This document shows positions 23,164 to 35,585 of a stretch of 64,000 nucleotides of DNA, piece by piece. Within the stretch, counting starts at the first letter, position 1. Each line of letters starts with the position of its first letter. Under the pieces are notes generated by a model. That model saw only the letters and a program-made list of their open reading frames with translations, had not been told where the DNA came from and searched no databases. Location of the stretch: contig NC_092521.1 of assembly GCF_037038585.1 (NCBI RefSeq), forward strand, positions 106,408,398 to 106,472,397. Direction: 5' to 3'. The position numbers and the translations under genes are program-made. The DNA is from Patagioenas fasciata. Lineage: Eukaryota; Chordata; Aves; Columbiformes; Columbidae.

Positions 23164-26100
23164 CGTGGGCAGGCGGCCCAGTGCGCAGCGGAAGCTGCGG
23201 GGGGGCGGTGCTGCCTCTCGCGGCGCCGGAGTGAGCAGGCGGCTGGGGTCCTTGTCTAGCGCCGCGAAGAAGGTGGAAAGGAAATCTCAGGGCGAGGCAG
23301 AAATGTCTGCGCTGGCAGTAAATTGGCCGTTTGCTTAGCAATAGGCTTGCCTGCTGCAGCCTGTCCCTGAAACGGGCCCACTGCACTGGCTGTGTTTCAC
23401 AGAATCGAACCATAGCATCATTTTCAGAGCCCGGCAAAGTGAGCCAAGAGCAGGAGGGTCGGTTCGGGACAGCTCATGGCTCTGTCTAGGTGTTTAAAAG
23501 AGGTGCTTTCTCTAAGCATTGGGTAGAAAGCGGAGAAGTGTCATCAGGCTATCTATTGCATTCTGCATGCACTGCTCAAGGGAGGTGGCAGATCCACACA
23601 CTTGTCATCTCAAATGAGTGCTGGAATTTAAGCTTCTGTCTCAAACCCCACAAAAGGATTCCTGTAGTACAGTTGGTGCTGCAGACAAACCTTATCATGC
23701 TACAGCTATAAACACTCCATAGAACTGCACACTTTGTCATACTGCAGGTTTGGGCACCAGTGTTTTAAGCATTGTATGATTCACACCTCCCTGCAGAGGT
23801 TTGCAGTGCCATGGTTACGGTACATCTACAGAACGGTTCTACGCTTTTACTGCTGCAATGGGGCTCCAGAGTCTTTACAGAGCTGCTGATCTTTTCAGAC
23901 ACTGCAGAGTAAGTTCACAGTTCCATAGCAACTGCAGCTCTGAATGGCACCTAAGGAGCACTGCTGCACACAGTCTCTCCATTCTGCCCTCCACACCCTC
24001 ATGGTAAAATTCTCAGATCAAAGTTCCATTTGCTGCATAGTTCTCCTCCTAGTGGGCTCCAAAACCCTTAAAGAACCAGTAGGCTTATTGCAGAAACATT
24101 AGCTGTTGAAATGCACCCCAGACTCCTGCTACAGCTTGCAAACCACTATGGCAACATCCTTAAGAAGATGCTACATGTGTAGCCATGGATTTTGAGTGAG
24201 TTTGAAGTTCTTCGTTGCATGTAAACATTGTGATCATCTGAGATTGCAAAGAAAGGTATGTGACAGTGGGATCCTTCCAGAGGTGATGCATGGTTCTCCT
24301 GCTGCTGTCAAGAAAACTTACTATAGTCCACTGCTTCCCATAGACTTCTTGGTCACTACTGTAGAGCTGTGACCATAGCATTCACATAGAAGTACTACAA
24401 ATTTCCGACACTGCCTTACATGAATACCACAGCACAACCACTTTAGTATCCACTCTCTTTTTTGCTGTCACCAAAAAAAACAGTTGTGGTATGGAAAGCA
24501 CTATAGAAATTTGCACCTGTATATGCTGCTGCACCAGTGCCAATAGCTAGGTCTATACAGCTTTTCATTCATTCTCCATTTTCCTTTTTTATCTGAATAG
24601 TTCTCTTTTTTTTTTTTTTTTCCCTTTTTCATCTTAAATTTGCATTGGGTCAATGCCACCTGATAGCTTAACTGAGTTGGCCAGTGTTTCTGTACAGGCA
24701 TATGATTTTATTATCTTCTTTAGTTTGGCCAAAACAGTTTTTTATCTTTTTTTTTTTTTTTTTATAACTTCTTATTTTCAGTGTAGGGATAGGGGCAACA
24801 ATCTCCCCACTGTATCATAGACCTTCCCTTAAAATATATTTTTTGTTTCTACTTTGTCATGCTTCAATATTTATATCCACATCCTTTTGCCATTCATCAT
24901 TCACTTCTTTTCTCAGTGGCTGCTTTTTTCCATCTGACCAGTATGTCTGTCAGGAAGCAGCAGGGACAGGCTGCTCCATAAGTAGAGATGAGAGGTGAGA
25001 CTCAGAAATTCCGCGACACCTGAGTAAGAAAAGCAGAACAGGTTTGCCAACATTTGAGGCAACAGGCCAGGCAGCCAAGCAAGCCAGTAGTGAAAGGGCA
25101 GCTCAAGCCAGAATTAGGTAAGGGTCGGCTAGGCACAAGCATACCTGTGATGTAGGTCAGGCAGACACTAAAGATGAGAGCATGAATTTCAAAGCAGTGT
25201 GGGAAAAAATGAGGGACAGGAACCCACTGACCTTTCTCCAGGCCTGTCAGCTACTTACAAAAGTTGGTGCTGAGCCCATCCAGACAAACCCCCAGGGTGG
25301 TGGGAGGGACCTCAGGACCCTTACAGTCACAGATCTCTCCCATATACAGCAGGGATGTTGATAAACAGCCTTGCCTTCAAGGAAGAGGGGAGGTGAGGTA
25401 AGGAAGCAGAAGGCAGGGAATACCTACCCATAACTGCCAGTGCCAACATGCCACGGGAGATAAATGCACTAACAGAAACATATTCATTCCTGAGCTGGCA
25501 TCATGGCGCAGTCATTTTTAAGGACGAGTCAGCCCATAGTAGGGTCAGTGCGGGTCAGGAGATGCCTTGACATGAACAGCGCAAGGTTGCCATGATGCTC
25601 AGATTCTGGTGAGGAAGATGAAATGGACTATAGCAAATCAACTGCGATTTCAGATGTTCAGCATGAGTCTCCTGCATACACGCATACTCCTTTTGTGCAA
25701 AGGATTTCCCAGAGTTCCTGATTTTTACATAAGCTGCTCTTAGGTGTTTCCAAATGCCATTGGAGTTACAATCCCTGTAGCCAGGACCAGTAGTTTAATA
25801 CAGTATGTTGTACCCCTCCAGAAGGCAAGGGAAGAGTTACAAGGTGCTGTGGGCACAGTCTGTTGCAGCACACAGTGATGTTCTGACTCTTTTGTCCTTC
25901 CTTACATAAAGCCTGTATAGATGAGCAAAAAAAAAAAAAATCCATCAATATGTGCTTTCATTGTTAAAATGAAAAAAAAAGGAAACAACCTAAAAATGAA
26001 GAAGCTTGTTAAAAAATGGAGGAACAGCTAAAATAATTATGTCTTTGAGGGTTACATGGAGACTTTAAGAATACATGGATGCTTAGGGCAAATGCATATG

Positions 26101-26699
26101 AGGAGGAAAAGGAACCTGCTATCATTAAGCAGCAGGGACATGGGAGCCTGTTGCTGGGGACAGCTTTTCAGAAGCATCCTTCCAAGAGCTAAATTTGGGT
26201 CTAAAATTGAAAAGAATCCAAATTTGTGACAGATGAAAAATAAAACACACCATGAGATAGGCCAATAAGGTTTCAAGAACAACTTGCATAAGGCAGAAAA
26301 TCTAATAATAAATCACTTTTCAAACACTTCAGATTCTGGAAACCTGCCAGACAGTCTGCAGCACCAAGAAAATTAAAATAAATTTAAAGGAACATACAGA
26401 GAAAGTAACAGAAAATCTAAATTAACTCCTTACATCTGTGTTCACTACTGCAGACCTGGATGAGATTCTCAAACCAGCTCTTCTTGTTTATATGGACACT
26501 CACCAGGTGTTCTGTCTTGAAAGAGTCAGTATGGAACATACAGGTTATGGAACATATAGGCAAAATTAATAGTAACAAATCACAAGGACCAGATGGTATA
26601 TAATGAGCAATCCTAAAATAATTAAAGGGTGAACTACCAACTGTCCTCTTCAATCTTTAGTATAAAACTGCTTTGGTAGCAAGAGAGAGGAATGTGTCA

Positions 26700-27330
26700 G
26701 TTATAACATCATTTTTTTAAAAAGGATGCCATAAGAAATCTAGAAAAGTACAGACCTGATGTCTGTAACAGGCAAGTTAATGGAAACTGTAAAATGGATT
26801 AGAATTAGTGAGCATATGCATAAAGATGCTGTAATAAGGATTAGTCAAAATGGCTTTTGTAAAGGGAAGAACTGCATTACAATCCTACTGAAATGTTTAT
26901 GAGTCACCAAGCTTGTCGCTAAGACAGAAAGACCCTAGAATCCTGACCATGGACTTCTGGAAGGTATTTGGAGAGGTCATTCATCAAAAGTTCTTAAAAG
27001 TTATAAGTTATAAATAATTGCAGAGGTAAACAACTGGATGAAAGACAGAAAATAAGACAGTAGGAGTCAATAGTCCATTTTCACAGTAAAAAGAGATCAC
27101 TGATAGAGTCCCACAATGATGTGTTCTGGAACCTGGTCTGTGCAACATATTTTTCAAGGACCTGAAATTGGCAATTTTGGAGGCTGCTCATGGTACAATG
27201 TTATTTAGGAAAATATAGGCAATGGCAGGCTGAGGACTACAAGTAGTCTTAGAATACTGAATGTATGGGCAAAAAATGGCAGGGGGGATTTAGGAATGTC
27301 AATGTAAAACAGTGCATATGGGAAGAAACT
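26700..27330 (+). mobile_element. Old CR1 LINE fragment (reverse transcriptase region)
   Basis: Scattered but ordered CR1 landmarks are visible on the plus strand: TTAATGGAAACTGTAAAATG, CATGGACTTCTGGAAGGTAT, ATTCATCAAAAG and GATGTGTTCTGGAACCTG. They follow the order of the CR1 reverse transcriptase domain. The copy is heavily mutated with no usable frame. Boundaries are approximate. Confidence 0.55.
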
Positions 27331-27377
27331 GTCTTGTCTTCACATTTGAAATGAAGAGCCCTGAGCTGCTGTAACAG

Positions 27378-28010
27378 TTATAACAGGTAGTTGTATGAAA
27401 ATGTCTTCTCTGTGCCCAGCAGGTCTCTGTTTCTCACCCACAAGCTTTCAGACTCTATCCATTTATTGATGTAGAGGGCAAACCCTCTACCCTTTCTTCC
27501 TTGCCTGTCCCTTCTGAACAGCCTGTAGCCATTGATCGCTGCACTCCAGTCATGGGATCTGTCCCACCAAGTTTCAGTAATGGCCACTAAGTCATAGCTT
27601 TCTAGGAGCACAGCACCTTCCATCCCCTCCTGTCTGTTGCCCATGCTGTGTGCATTGGTATAGAAGCACTTCAGCTGGACTGTTTGGCCATGTCACCTTC
27701 TTAGAGGAATACCCCTTAATGCCCTCTGAAGCATTTCACTGGTGTTTCCCTGTTGGCTTTTATTACCTCAGGATCTCAGCATATCTCAGGGCCACTGGCT
27801 AAGGGCCCTTGCTAGCACTCTGTCCCTCTAACATTGGCATCTTGTCCTACAGGTTGTCACAGGAGAGGCTGGTGTCGTCCCCCTCCCCCATCATGTCTAG
27901 TTTAAAAGCTTTGTCAATGAGCCCCACTAGCTCATGAGAAAATATCCCCTTCTTTGAGTATACAGGAGGACAATGCCAGATAATTTACCACCTGGATGTT
28001 CCCCCAATAC
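27378..28010 (-). mobile_element. CR1 LINE 5' portion with endonuclease N-terminus
   Basis: An open minus-strand stretch at 27,644-27,378 reads MGNRQEGMEG, then YDLVAITETWWDRSHDWSA and YRLFRRDRQGRKGRG. This is the start of a CR1 endonuclease domain, with the conserved ITETWW catalytic-region motif. The sequence to its right (27,650-28,010) resembles CR1 upstream sequence. The copy retains 5' material, which is unusual for CR1, but lacks the reverse transcriptase part. Confidence 0.75.
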
Positions 28011-28243
28011 CGATAAGAGACACTAAGAACAATACTTCAGGAATGATATAGAAAACATCTTTGATGTCATGGTAACAGAACAAAGAACCAGATCACCTCT
28101 CAGAGTTATTTTCATAATCAGAAGAAACTGTGCCTCTGAATTGATGAGCAGCATGTAGCAAGAGCTGCTTTCCAACATTTGACAAAACAGAGAGAAAAAT
28201 AAAAAAATAAATCTGTTGGAAAGTAAAATGTGGGAAAGCAAGA

Positions 28244-28728
28244 TGTGTGGTTCCAGCCACCTGGATGATAAAGGAAGATCAATACTAACATGACCATTTG
28301 GATGGTTGAAGACATGGGCCTTGGACAGATTACTTTGAAGTACGTTTCTCATAATTGTAAAAAATAGCCCAGACTCGTGAGAATGGTATCTCAGGCCAGA
28401 TAACTGCCCCCAAGTGCATGGGATGTGTGAATGTCCTTGGGCCTGGCCTGTGAATGAGTGGAAAAACAAGTGAGACAAACATCACATGAGTTCAGTGTGT
28501 TTTTAATAACAATTAGTGGAAAAATACCTTTTGGAAACATCTTAGTCCAGGCCCGTACCTGTAAATCCTATAAATTGTCAATGATGAATAAAGAAGGCAG
28601 CCTAAGCCTAGGCCTAGGTCAGCTCTCGGCTTGGCCAGGCTCTGCGCTTCTTCCTGAACAAGATCTCTGCCTCTGCGTGAATTTCTGTCTGTGTCCTGGT
28701 ATGCATTGTTTCTAATCTAATCGCTGCA
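28244..28728 (+). mobile_element. LTR copy 1 of an endogenous retrovirus-like family
   Basis: It begins TGTGTGGTTCCAGC and shares many blocks with the copy at 31,497-31,913: GGACAGATTA, GAATG(G/A)TATCTCAGG, AACTGCCCCCA, AATAACAATTAGTG, GTCCAGGCCC. It carries a TATA-like CCTATAAATTG (28,568) and AATAAA (28,587). It contains about 60 bp near its left end that copy 2 lacks. No primer-binding site or viral gene follows, so it reads as a solo LTR. Confidence 0.65.
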
Positions 28729-29329
28729 TAAATCTAAAAAAGAGGTAGTGCAGAAAGTGCTGCACAGAGTACTCAGAAAATAGGGTAAAAAAAGAAAGCC
28801 TGAGAAGGGAGGTAAGAATATGACACATCATCTTCACTTTGAAGTAGGACTTGACTCACCCAGATTCCTACACAATGTCCATGAGACTATAGGAAACAGA
28901 AGCTTTTGTGTCCTGTAGCACAATTACCTGAAAAAAAACCCTCCTATATATTTAGTTTCAGGACTCTGAATACTATGTAGTGCTAACCCAACAGAAGCTG
29001 CAATGTTGAGTGTACCATTGAACTGGTGTGTCTGAATTTGTTTCACACTGGAGGAAAGAAACCCTGAAAATTGAGGAAATCAGAAGATAAAAAACATAGC
29101 ATATTATGTCTCAAATTCCTTTATTCCTTTATTCCTTTACTGTAAATTTATGTAACAGAAACTCACAACTCTGCAGAATGTGTGTGTGTACGCATCTGTA
29201 TAGAGTGAGGGAGAGAAAGAAAGAGAAGAAAAACAGGAAGAAGTTTGGATACATCAGATGGACAAAAGTTAAAGTACTCCACTATGACTAACTGCCAGCG
29301 ATCATCTAGCTGGCAGTCTAGTTAAATAG

Positions 29330-30300
29330 CATTTCTTAAGGGTCAACACTGAGGCTGATGCTGTTTAACATCTTCACAAATGACCCAGAAAAGGGGATGG
29401 AAGGACCCTGAGAAAGTTTGCATATGACTCAAAATTGCAGGGAGCATGGCATGCCCAAAGGCAGGCCTGACACTTAGATTGACCTTGACAAGTTGGAGGA
29501 ATTCACCACCAGGGGCCTCGATATATACAGGGAGAGGCTGAGGTAACTGAGTCTGCCCAGCCAATAGACGGCTAAATGAAAGATCTGATTGCTATCTTCA
29601 GCTGTGAAAGGGGGTTGTGACAACCTTGAAGGACTCCCCCCATCCTTAGTAGAACAAAGGCCTTGTTATGCCTTAAACGTCTGTTTTTTGTTACTTTGGG
29701 AGGAAGAGATAGATGACACCTCATCTTATCTTTCCTAAAGTTTTATGGCCATGAAGGCAGACACCTTGGAAGATAAGGACAATTAACAGTGTTGCTGTGA
29801 AAGGCCTCATGGCCTAATTGGGATGATAGAGATGAACCATCTGTCGGACAACCAACTACCAGAAGAAACCACGAACCAACAGCTACCCCTGACGGGCAAG
29901 ACAACTCACTTGTGGTCAATACTGTGAGTTAACTCACACCTGATCTCATCTGTTGAGTGAGGGCACGTGTCACGTTCAGAGTTAACTCATCCCTCATCCC
30001 ATCTGTTGGGACGGGACAGGGTTTTATAGACAAAACTGTGCCAAGCTCTTCTCTGACATGCACAGCTAAACAAGAAGCAGCAAACTCAAACTGAAACAAC
30101 AGAAATTCTGACTGGAGAGGAAAACACTCTCAGAAAAGTTCAGCACATTGACCAGAGAGATAGTAGTATCTACATCCTTGGAGATTTTTAAAAACATCAC
30201 CTGGACAGGGCCTTGAGCAACCTGATCTAACCTGTAGTTAAAGCCACTTTGAGGAGGTTGGACTATAGACCTTCAAAGGTCCCTTGCAAGCTATTTTTTT
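29330..30300 (+). mobile_element. CR1 LINE fragment interrupted by an insertion
   Basis: The left part (29,330-29,625) reads through CR1 landmarks such as CTGATGCTGTTTAACATCTT, CACAAATGACCCAGA and TCTGATTGCTATCTTCAGCTG. CR1 sequence resumes near 30,135 with TCTACATCCTTGGAGATTTT, CCTGGACAGGGCCTTGAGCA and the last GGTTGGACTATAGACCTTC segment. The ~0.5 kb between does not look like CR1. Confidence 0.75.
29626..30130. mobile_element. Unclassified insertion inside a CR1 copy (LTR-like)
   Basis: About 500 bp interrupts CR1 at a point where its sequence should be continuous. It contains two imperfect copies of a 53-bp unit beginning GAGTTAACTCA at 29,926 and 29,979, and a TATA-like GGTTTTATAGAC near 30,011. 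Promoter-like repeats plus a TATA box suggest an LTR, but no clean TG...CA ends or target duplication were found. Confidence 0.45.
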
Positions 30301-31496
30301 ATGGTGCTGTAATATTATTTATAATAATAAAATTATAATATCCCTGCCTGCTAATGTCGAAATAAAATAGCTGTTTCAAGTCTGTCTTTAATGTGTTGTT
30401 TCCTAACCATTATTACATCCCAGGGTACTGGGGATAGGAAGTAAGAAAAAGGGAAGACTGCACTTCCATCCTGGAGTCTCTTTAGTGAGAAGAGTGGGAT
30501 CGTATCTGCCTGTATTTCCAACCTGGATATACGAAGCAGTTCAGGAGCCTTGTACATTAGATTGTCAATATGGTAACAACACAAGAATCTGAAATCAGCA
30601 AAAGCAGTTGAAACTGGAGGTTCCACTGAAAGACTGCATAAAAATTCTGCATAGGAAGTACTTCTGCATATCACCACAACTGAGATAGGTGGCAGTGGCA
30701 CATGTCCATAAAGTAATATTACTCACTTGATATTATTGTTCAACATCAGATAAAACATTTGGATGCCAGTAAAGCCTTTTAAAGAGTTTATTGTAGGCAA
30801 AATATTGGTGACACTAGTGAAAATTCATATTGGTACAAGAACTGTAGGGGTGTAAGTTTAAAGGGAAACAAACAAACAAACCAACCCCAAACAAAACTAG
30901 ATGAGAGGGATATCAGGTGAAGTAATTTCACTTATATAAATCCTTAATGATCAGTCCAATATATATCAGTCCAATAATATTTCTTATTTGTATTAATGGA
31001 TTTCACATCAGAGTAAGTCTATGATAATAGAATTTTCTGAGGACACTAAGCATTGTTCACGGGAACAGCAACAGTATACAGATCTACTTGGGGTATTATA
31101 TGGAACAAAGTGATAGCATCTCAGTGAGAAGTAATGGCTCAATATCCAGGCCATGCAAACGGTTACAACCCAGCTAAAATGTTTAGAAAATCAAGAAGAA
31201 AACAGCAAGTAGGATATTCAGTTGCAAAAGGAGATGCGCTATCTGCAAAGTTAAAGAAACTAAGATGGCATTATGCAAAGCAAAATTAAAACTCATCTGG
31301 AATTTAATTTGTGTACATCCCTGGTCACCTATGTTTAAGATATATGATCCACAATTCAGAGAATATGAGAGTTCTCCTAAGCGATAAAGCAAAACCCGTT
31401 CAGATTGCTTAGCTTATCAGAGGCCAAAACAAATCAGAACAGGGTCAAGAGAAGCCAAGATAGAGTTTGGTTTTGTTCTTTGTGGAAGCGGCAGGA

Positions 31497-31913
31497 TGTG
31501 CGGTTTCAGCTAAAGAGCCTTGGACAGATTATATAGAAGTATGTTTTTTATGAGTGTAAGGAGTGATAGCCCAGGCCAGTGAGAATGATATCTCAGGCTG
31601 GAAAACTGCCCCCATATGTATGATTTGTGAATGTTGGGCCTGGGTGTGTGAATGAGTGGGCCGAACGCCGCCCACAAGATACACACGGAAACATGACTGA
31701 AAACAGACACAACGTGAGTGCAGTGTGTTTGGAATAACAATTAGTGAAAAAACATCCTGTCTAACCTCTTGGTCCAGGCCCATATCTGTAAACCTATAAA
31801 TTGAGAACTGTTAATAAAAGCCAGTTCAGCCTGGCTCTGCTCTCACTGCTAACAAGAACTCTGTGTCTGTGTGTTTCTGTCTGCATCTGTGTGTGTTGTT
31901 CCTCATCACCACA
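31497..31913 (+). mobile_element. LTR copy 2 of the same family as 28,244-28,728
   Basis: It begins TGTGCGGTTTCAGC and ends near CATCACCACA. It carries ACCTATAAATTG (31,793) and AATAAAAGCC (31,815) in the same order as copy 1. Relative to copy 1 it lacks ~60 bp on the left and has extra sequence around GGCCGAACGCCGCCC. The orientation is the same as copy 1. CR1 sequence, not viral genes, lies between the two, so they are better read as two solo LTRs than as one provirus. Confidence 0.65.
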
Positions 31914-33774
31914 GTTCTTTGTAAACACAGCACAGGGTACACCATTGGAAGTGAGAATAATTTAAAGTAACAGAAGACAAAAAAAAAAGATATAAATTGG
32001 CTATGATTACATATTAACTGGAAATTAAAAATGGACTTCTAACAATCAGGGAGTGACATTCTGGACCAGCTCACAATAAATATAGGCAGAATAAAAAATC
32101 TAAATAGCTGATAATTGCTATAAAGGATTACATGTGACTGCAAGATGCTTGACTCAATGATAAAACAGATGCTTCCAGCTCCCATATTTCTAATTTCTAT
32201 ATAAATTATGAATATATGGTGGCATCATAAACTACCACCCATATGGATGAATGACATGGTCTTCATCACCTTATCAAGAGTTCAGTAATAAAATCCAGTA
32301 GTGCATGATGACCTGGAAGCAGTAATATGTCACTGAAGCATGAAGCATGAGCATGGATGTCATCAGCCAGTGCTCCAAAAAAAATTTAATACTTATTGCT
32401 ACTCAAGAATATTTTCCCCAACCATCTTGTTGATCAGGTCTGATCATTGTGCTCAGCTGTAGCTTTCCCACTGCTTGTTGACAGATTGCAACAGGCATGG
32501 CTGTTCTGAACTAGTAATGGGAATTGCTGCAGAACAAGTTTAATTAACCTAAATTTTTTAATCATAGTCTACTATTTAAAATATATTACTTTGTTTTAAT
32601 TACTTTGTTTAGTATTAGTTAGCAGGAGAAGAACTTATCTTGTAGTGAACTTATCTTTACCTGGTTGCTTAGTTATGGGCGGGCCTTGAAGGCCATTGGA
32701 GGTGGGAAGATCAGGTAGGAACAGCACACCCTCTGCCTGGAGTTGAGAGACAGAAAACGAACAAAGAACAATAAAACCCCCAGACCATGGATTACCATCA
32801 GACCAAAAGGTGCATGAAGTGTGTACGAACAGGGGGTGCAGAGATTGTAAGGATTTAAATTCCCAAGATTTTTTTGCCTTGAACAGAATACGAAAAAAAA
32901 AAGGGGGTATTGATGATCCATGTGTTGGCTGAGTGATTAAAATGTACGTAAGCATCTCATGTTGCTGATAATTTGGAGGCAGAAGGACAATACAGTTTTT
33001 ACTTCTCCATGCTAATAACTTGGAAAAGATTGCATGCAAATGCCATATGCTGAAAATGACAAAACTGACAATGAGAATAGTTCATTGCTGACTGTAACAC
33101 AGTTATCCTGGTTGAAGTTCTGGAATGTCAAACCACACCATCTGCAAGAAGGGAAAACTATTCACATTTTGAATAGTTGACCTTACTCAAGGTCAATCAA
33201 GTAATATTTGGTTTCATCTATGATTAAAATTTTCAGATAGATTTTAAAAGAAAATTTTTAAAATAATTGACAGTTGTATGCATATTTGGTTAAATAAACA
33301 AATTGTACTCTCAGTTATATGAATGATACTTTCATGGACCTCATCTGGGATTTACTGTATGATAAATGTGAGCATAATTACATTAATATGTTTTCAAAGT
33401 CAGCTGAGACACGGAAATCAGACAAGACTTTTAAAGAGAAGTTGCCTGGCAACAAAACTATCGCTGCTCAACCTCTCTGAAGGTAAAGTTACCTGGAGGT
33501 GAACAATAAACAATAGAATTATTGGATTATGAATCAATTAACTAAAAGTGAAAATACCAAATATAGCTTTACACTGTCCAGACAAAAGTTCTGATGAAGC
33601 AGTTACGACTTAGTGTTATTTTACTTGTGTGTTTAGAGATGGAAAAATGACAGATGTAGATGACACGAAAACATTGTTCCCCATTCTGGAAAAGGAACAG
33701 GTCAAGATGATCACTGTTTGATACCCCAGACTGGACTTGGTACCAAAATAGGTGAAATGTCCTTAAGACAGATG

Positions 33775-33940
33775 AATCAATCATTACCCATCTGTGGAAA
33801 CATTCAAGACCAGACTGGATGGAGCTCTGAGCAACCTGATCTAGTTGAAGATGTCCCTGCCCATTGCAGGGGGGTTGGGCTAGATGACCTTTGAATATGC
33901 CTTCCAACCTAGACTGCTCTATGATTCTATGATTCCCACA
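33775..33940 (+). mobile_element. CR1 LINE 3' terminal fragment
   Basis: The last ~165 bp of a CR1 copy: AGACCAGACTGGATGGAGCT, GAGCAACCTGATCTAG, GGGGTTGGGCTAGATGACCT, ending in the terminal microsatellite CTATGATTCTATGATTC. Confidence 0.85.
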
Positions 33941-33959
33941 TTCTCTTCACCATGGAATC

Positions 33960-34300
33960 ATTCAGTGGGACTGAATGAGCTGGATGCCATGCCTGTGCCT
34001 GGCCATGGACTTCATTGATCTGGACCCTGGCCTGCACGTTTGTTTTCCCAGCTTGACCTCAGATCTGCCTCGTCACTGTGATCTGGACTCTTGGCTGAAC
34101 CTGGCTGCCAGCCCTGGATCTGCCCTGCTTGTGCGGCTGGTGATGACCCAGCCCTACCAGTCTTGTCAATGGACTCAACCCCCTGGCTTCTGTACCCTGG
34201 GGAGCAACTGGCCCTTGCTACTTCCTGACGTTGTTCCCAAACCCATTCATTCTTACACTTTTGAAAGACTTCTTTGGAAGGAAGGCAGGTAAGAATATTG
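33960..34300. other. GC-rich intergenic segment open on both strands, unclassified
   Basis: Starting just after the CR1 3' end, this stretch is unusually rich in CTGG and CCTG words compared with its AT-rich neighbours. It is open for 105 codons on the plus strand (33,975-34,292) and 100 on the minus strand. The conceptual proteins show no motif I recognise. It may be part of an unclassified repeat. Confidence 0.3.
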
Positions 34301-35585
34301 TCTCTACATAGCATGTGAACAGAGACAAAATGTCACTGCACAGTCCAGATGCTGTGAGTCTATACAACTTTTTGGGTGTGCTGATATTTTTTCCTGGGGA
34401 CTTGGAATAAATTATCTTAGCATTAAAAATACAATAAGAATGTATTTTTTTTTTTCTTTATGAATGTCACTAATTTTAGCCAGGAAAAAGCTTTTATGTA
34501 AGAGTTACAACTCCTCAGCCTACAAAAATATTTATTTCCTTGTACTGTCTGCAAGGAGTAGATCTTTAAGTAACTACTTTTCCTAAACACAATCTCAATT
34601 AAACTGAAAATCTCATGAGTTTTAGCAGCTTGTGACTGAAGGCTATAGAGGGAATTTACAGAAATCTTAGACCCCTATTACAAAGGATGCATTTCTAATA
34701 AGAGTATGAACCTTGGGCTTATTCTAAAATAGAGATTTAAGAACATCCTCTCATTCAAGTCTGAACATTTTGTACTGAGTAGAAGGAACTCTTGAAGAAC
34801 ATTGGTTATTCATGTATCATTTTTTCATCTATTTCAGCACTTAATGCATTTTTTTAGTGAAACAGAATTTCATACTCAGAGTTCTTCAGAGTGTTGTCTG
34901 TGCAGAACTTCTTTGGGAACATCAGTGCCTGATTCTTTTTGTTTTTCATTCATGAGAAGCAGGAAAGTCAGTTTATGTTGTCTCTATGAGCAACAGTAAA
35001 GAAATCATGTTTATGTGCTGCTAGCTATTTCAGTTCTGTTAAATAAACACAATAACCCTGCAGGCATCATTTAATTCTTTTTAAATGGCTCCATTCAGCA
35101 ATGAGGAGATTCACAGCTATCAACAGTGGTCAACTTCCTATTTTATCATCAACAAAAGAGACCAAACACTCTTGACTCAGACCTCATGGCACACACATTT
35201 TTAGCACTGTGTAAGTCTACTATTGAACTCACAGGGTTTTTTAAATTCCAGATTAATAACCCTTCCCTTTTAGATCCTATCTGCTCTTCCTAGTGCCCTC
35301 CCATCCTCATGCATCTTCTCTGAACTCTGATGTGCTCATCACTTGAGATACAATGAAGTAGAACATTGGAACTCCAAACCCCACCATCTTCTTCGTCTAA
35401 ACAAGTTAAGTGCAATTTAAAAAAAAAGCATATAGTTTACGTTATTATTTCATACTCTTTGTTTTAAATTTAAAAATATTTTTTGAAGGAAATGCTTTTA
35501 ATAACTAGTTTTTGTAGGGTGTGTTAAAACAGTTTTAAAATATTTTCTTCTTGTTAATGAACGGAAACTTCACCGTAAAAAAAAT

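Larger units (their letters stand above)
22600..23300 (-). promoter_or_regulatory. NFX1 CpG-island promoter region
   Basis: GC- and CpG-rich sequence surrounds NFX1 exon 1. Upstream of the ATG (higher coordinates) are a CGCGCACGCG NRF1-like site near 23,020, an ETS-like CAGGAAGCCGG on the minus strand near 23,010, and a GC-box/GGGGCC cluster at 23,127-23,163. I see no TATA box at a suitable position. The transcription start cannot be set from sequence. Many overlapping open frames on both strands here are a by-product of high GC content. Confidence 0.75.

Noticed and set aside
22549..23437. Several ORFs of 90-190 aa on both strands at the NFX1 CpG island
   Set aside because: High GC content removes stop codons; only 22953-22977 fits the NFX1 protein.
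28244..31913. A complete provirus bounded by the two related LTR copies
   Set aside because: The interior contains CR1 fragments and no gag, pol or env-like sequence or primer-binding site.
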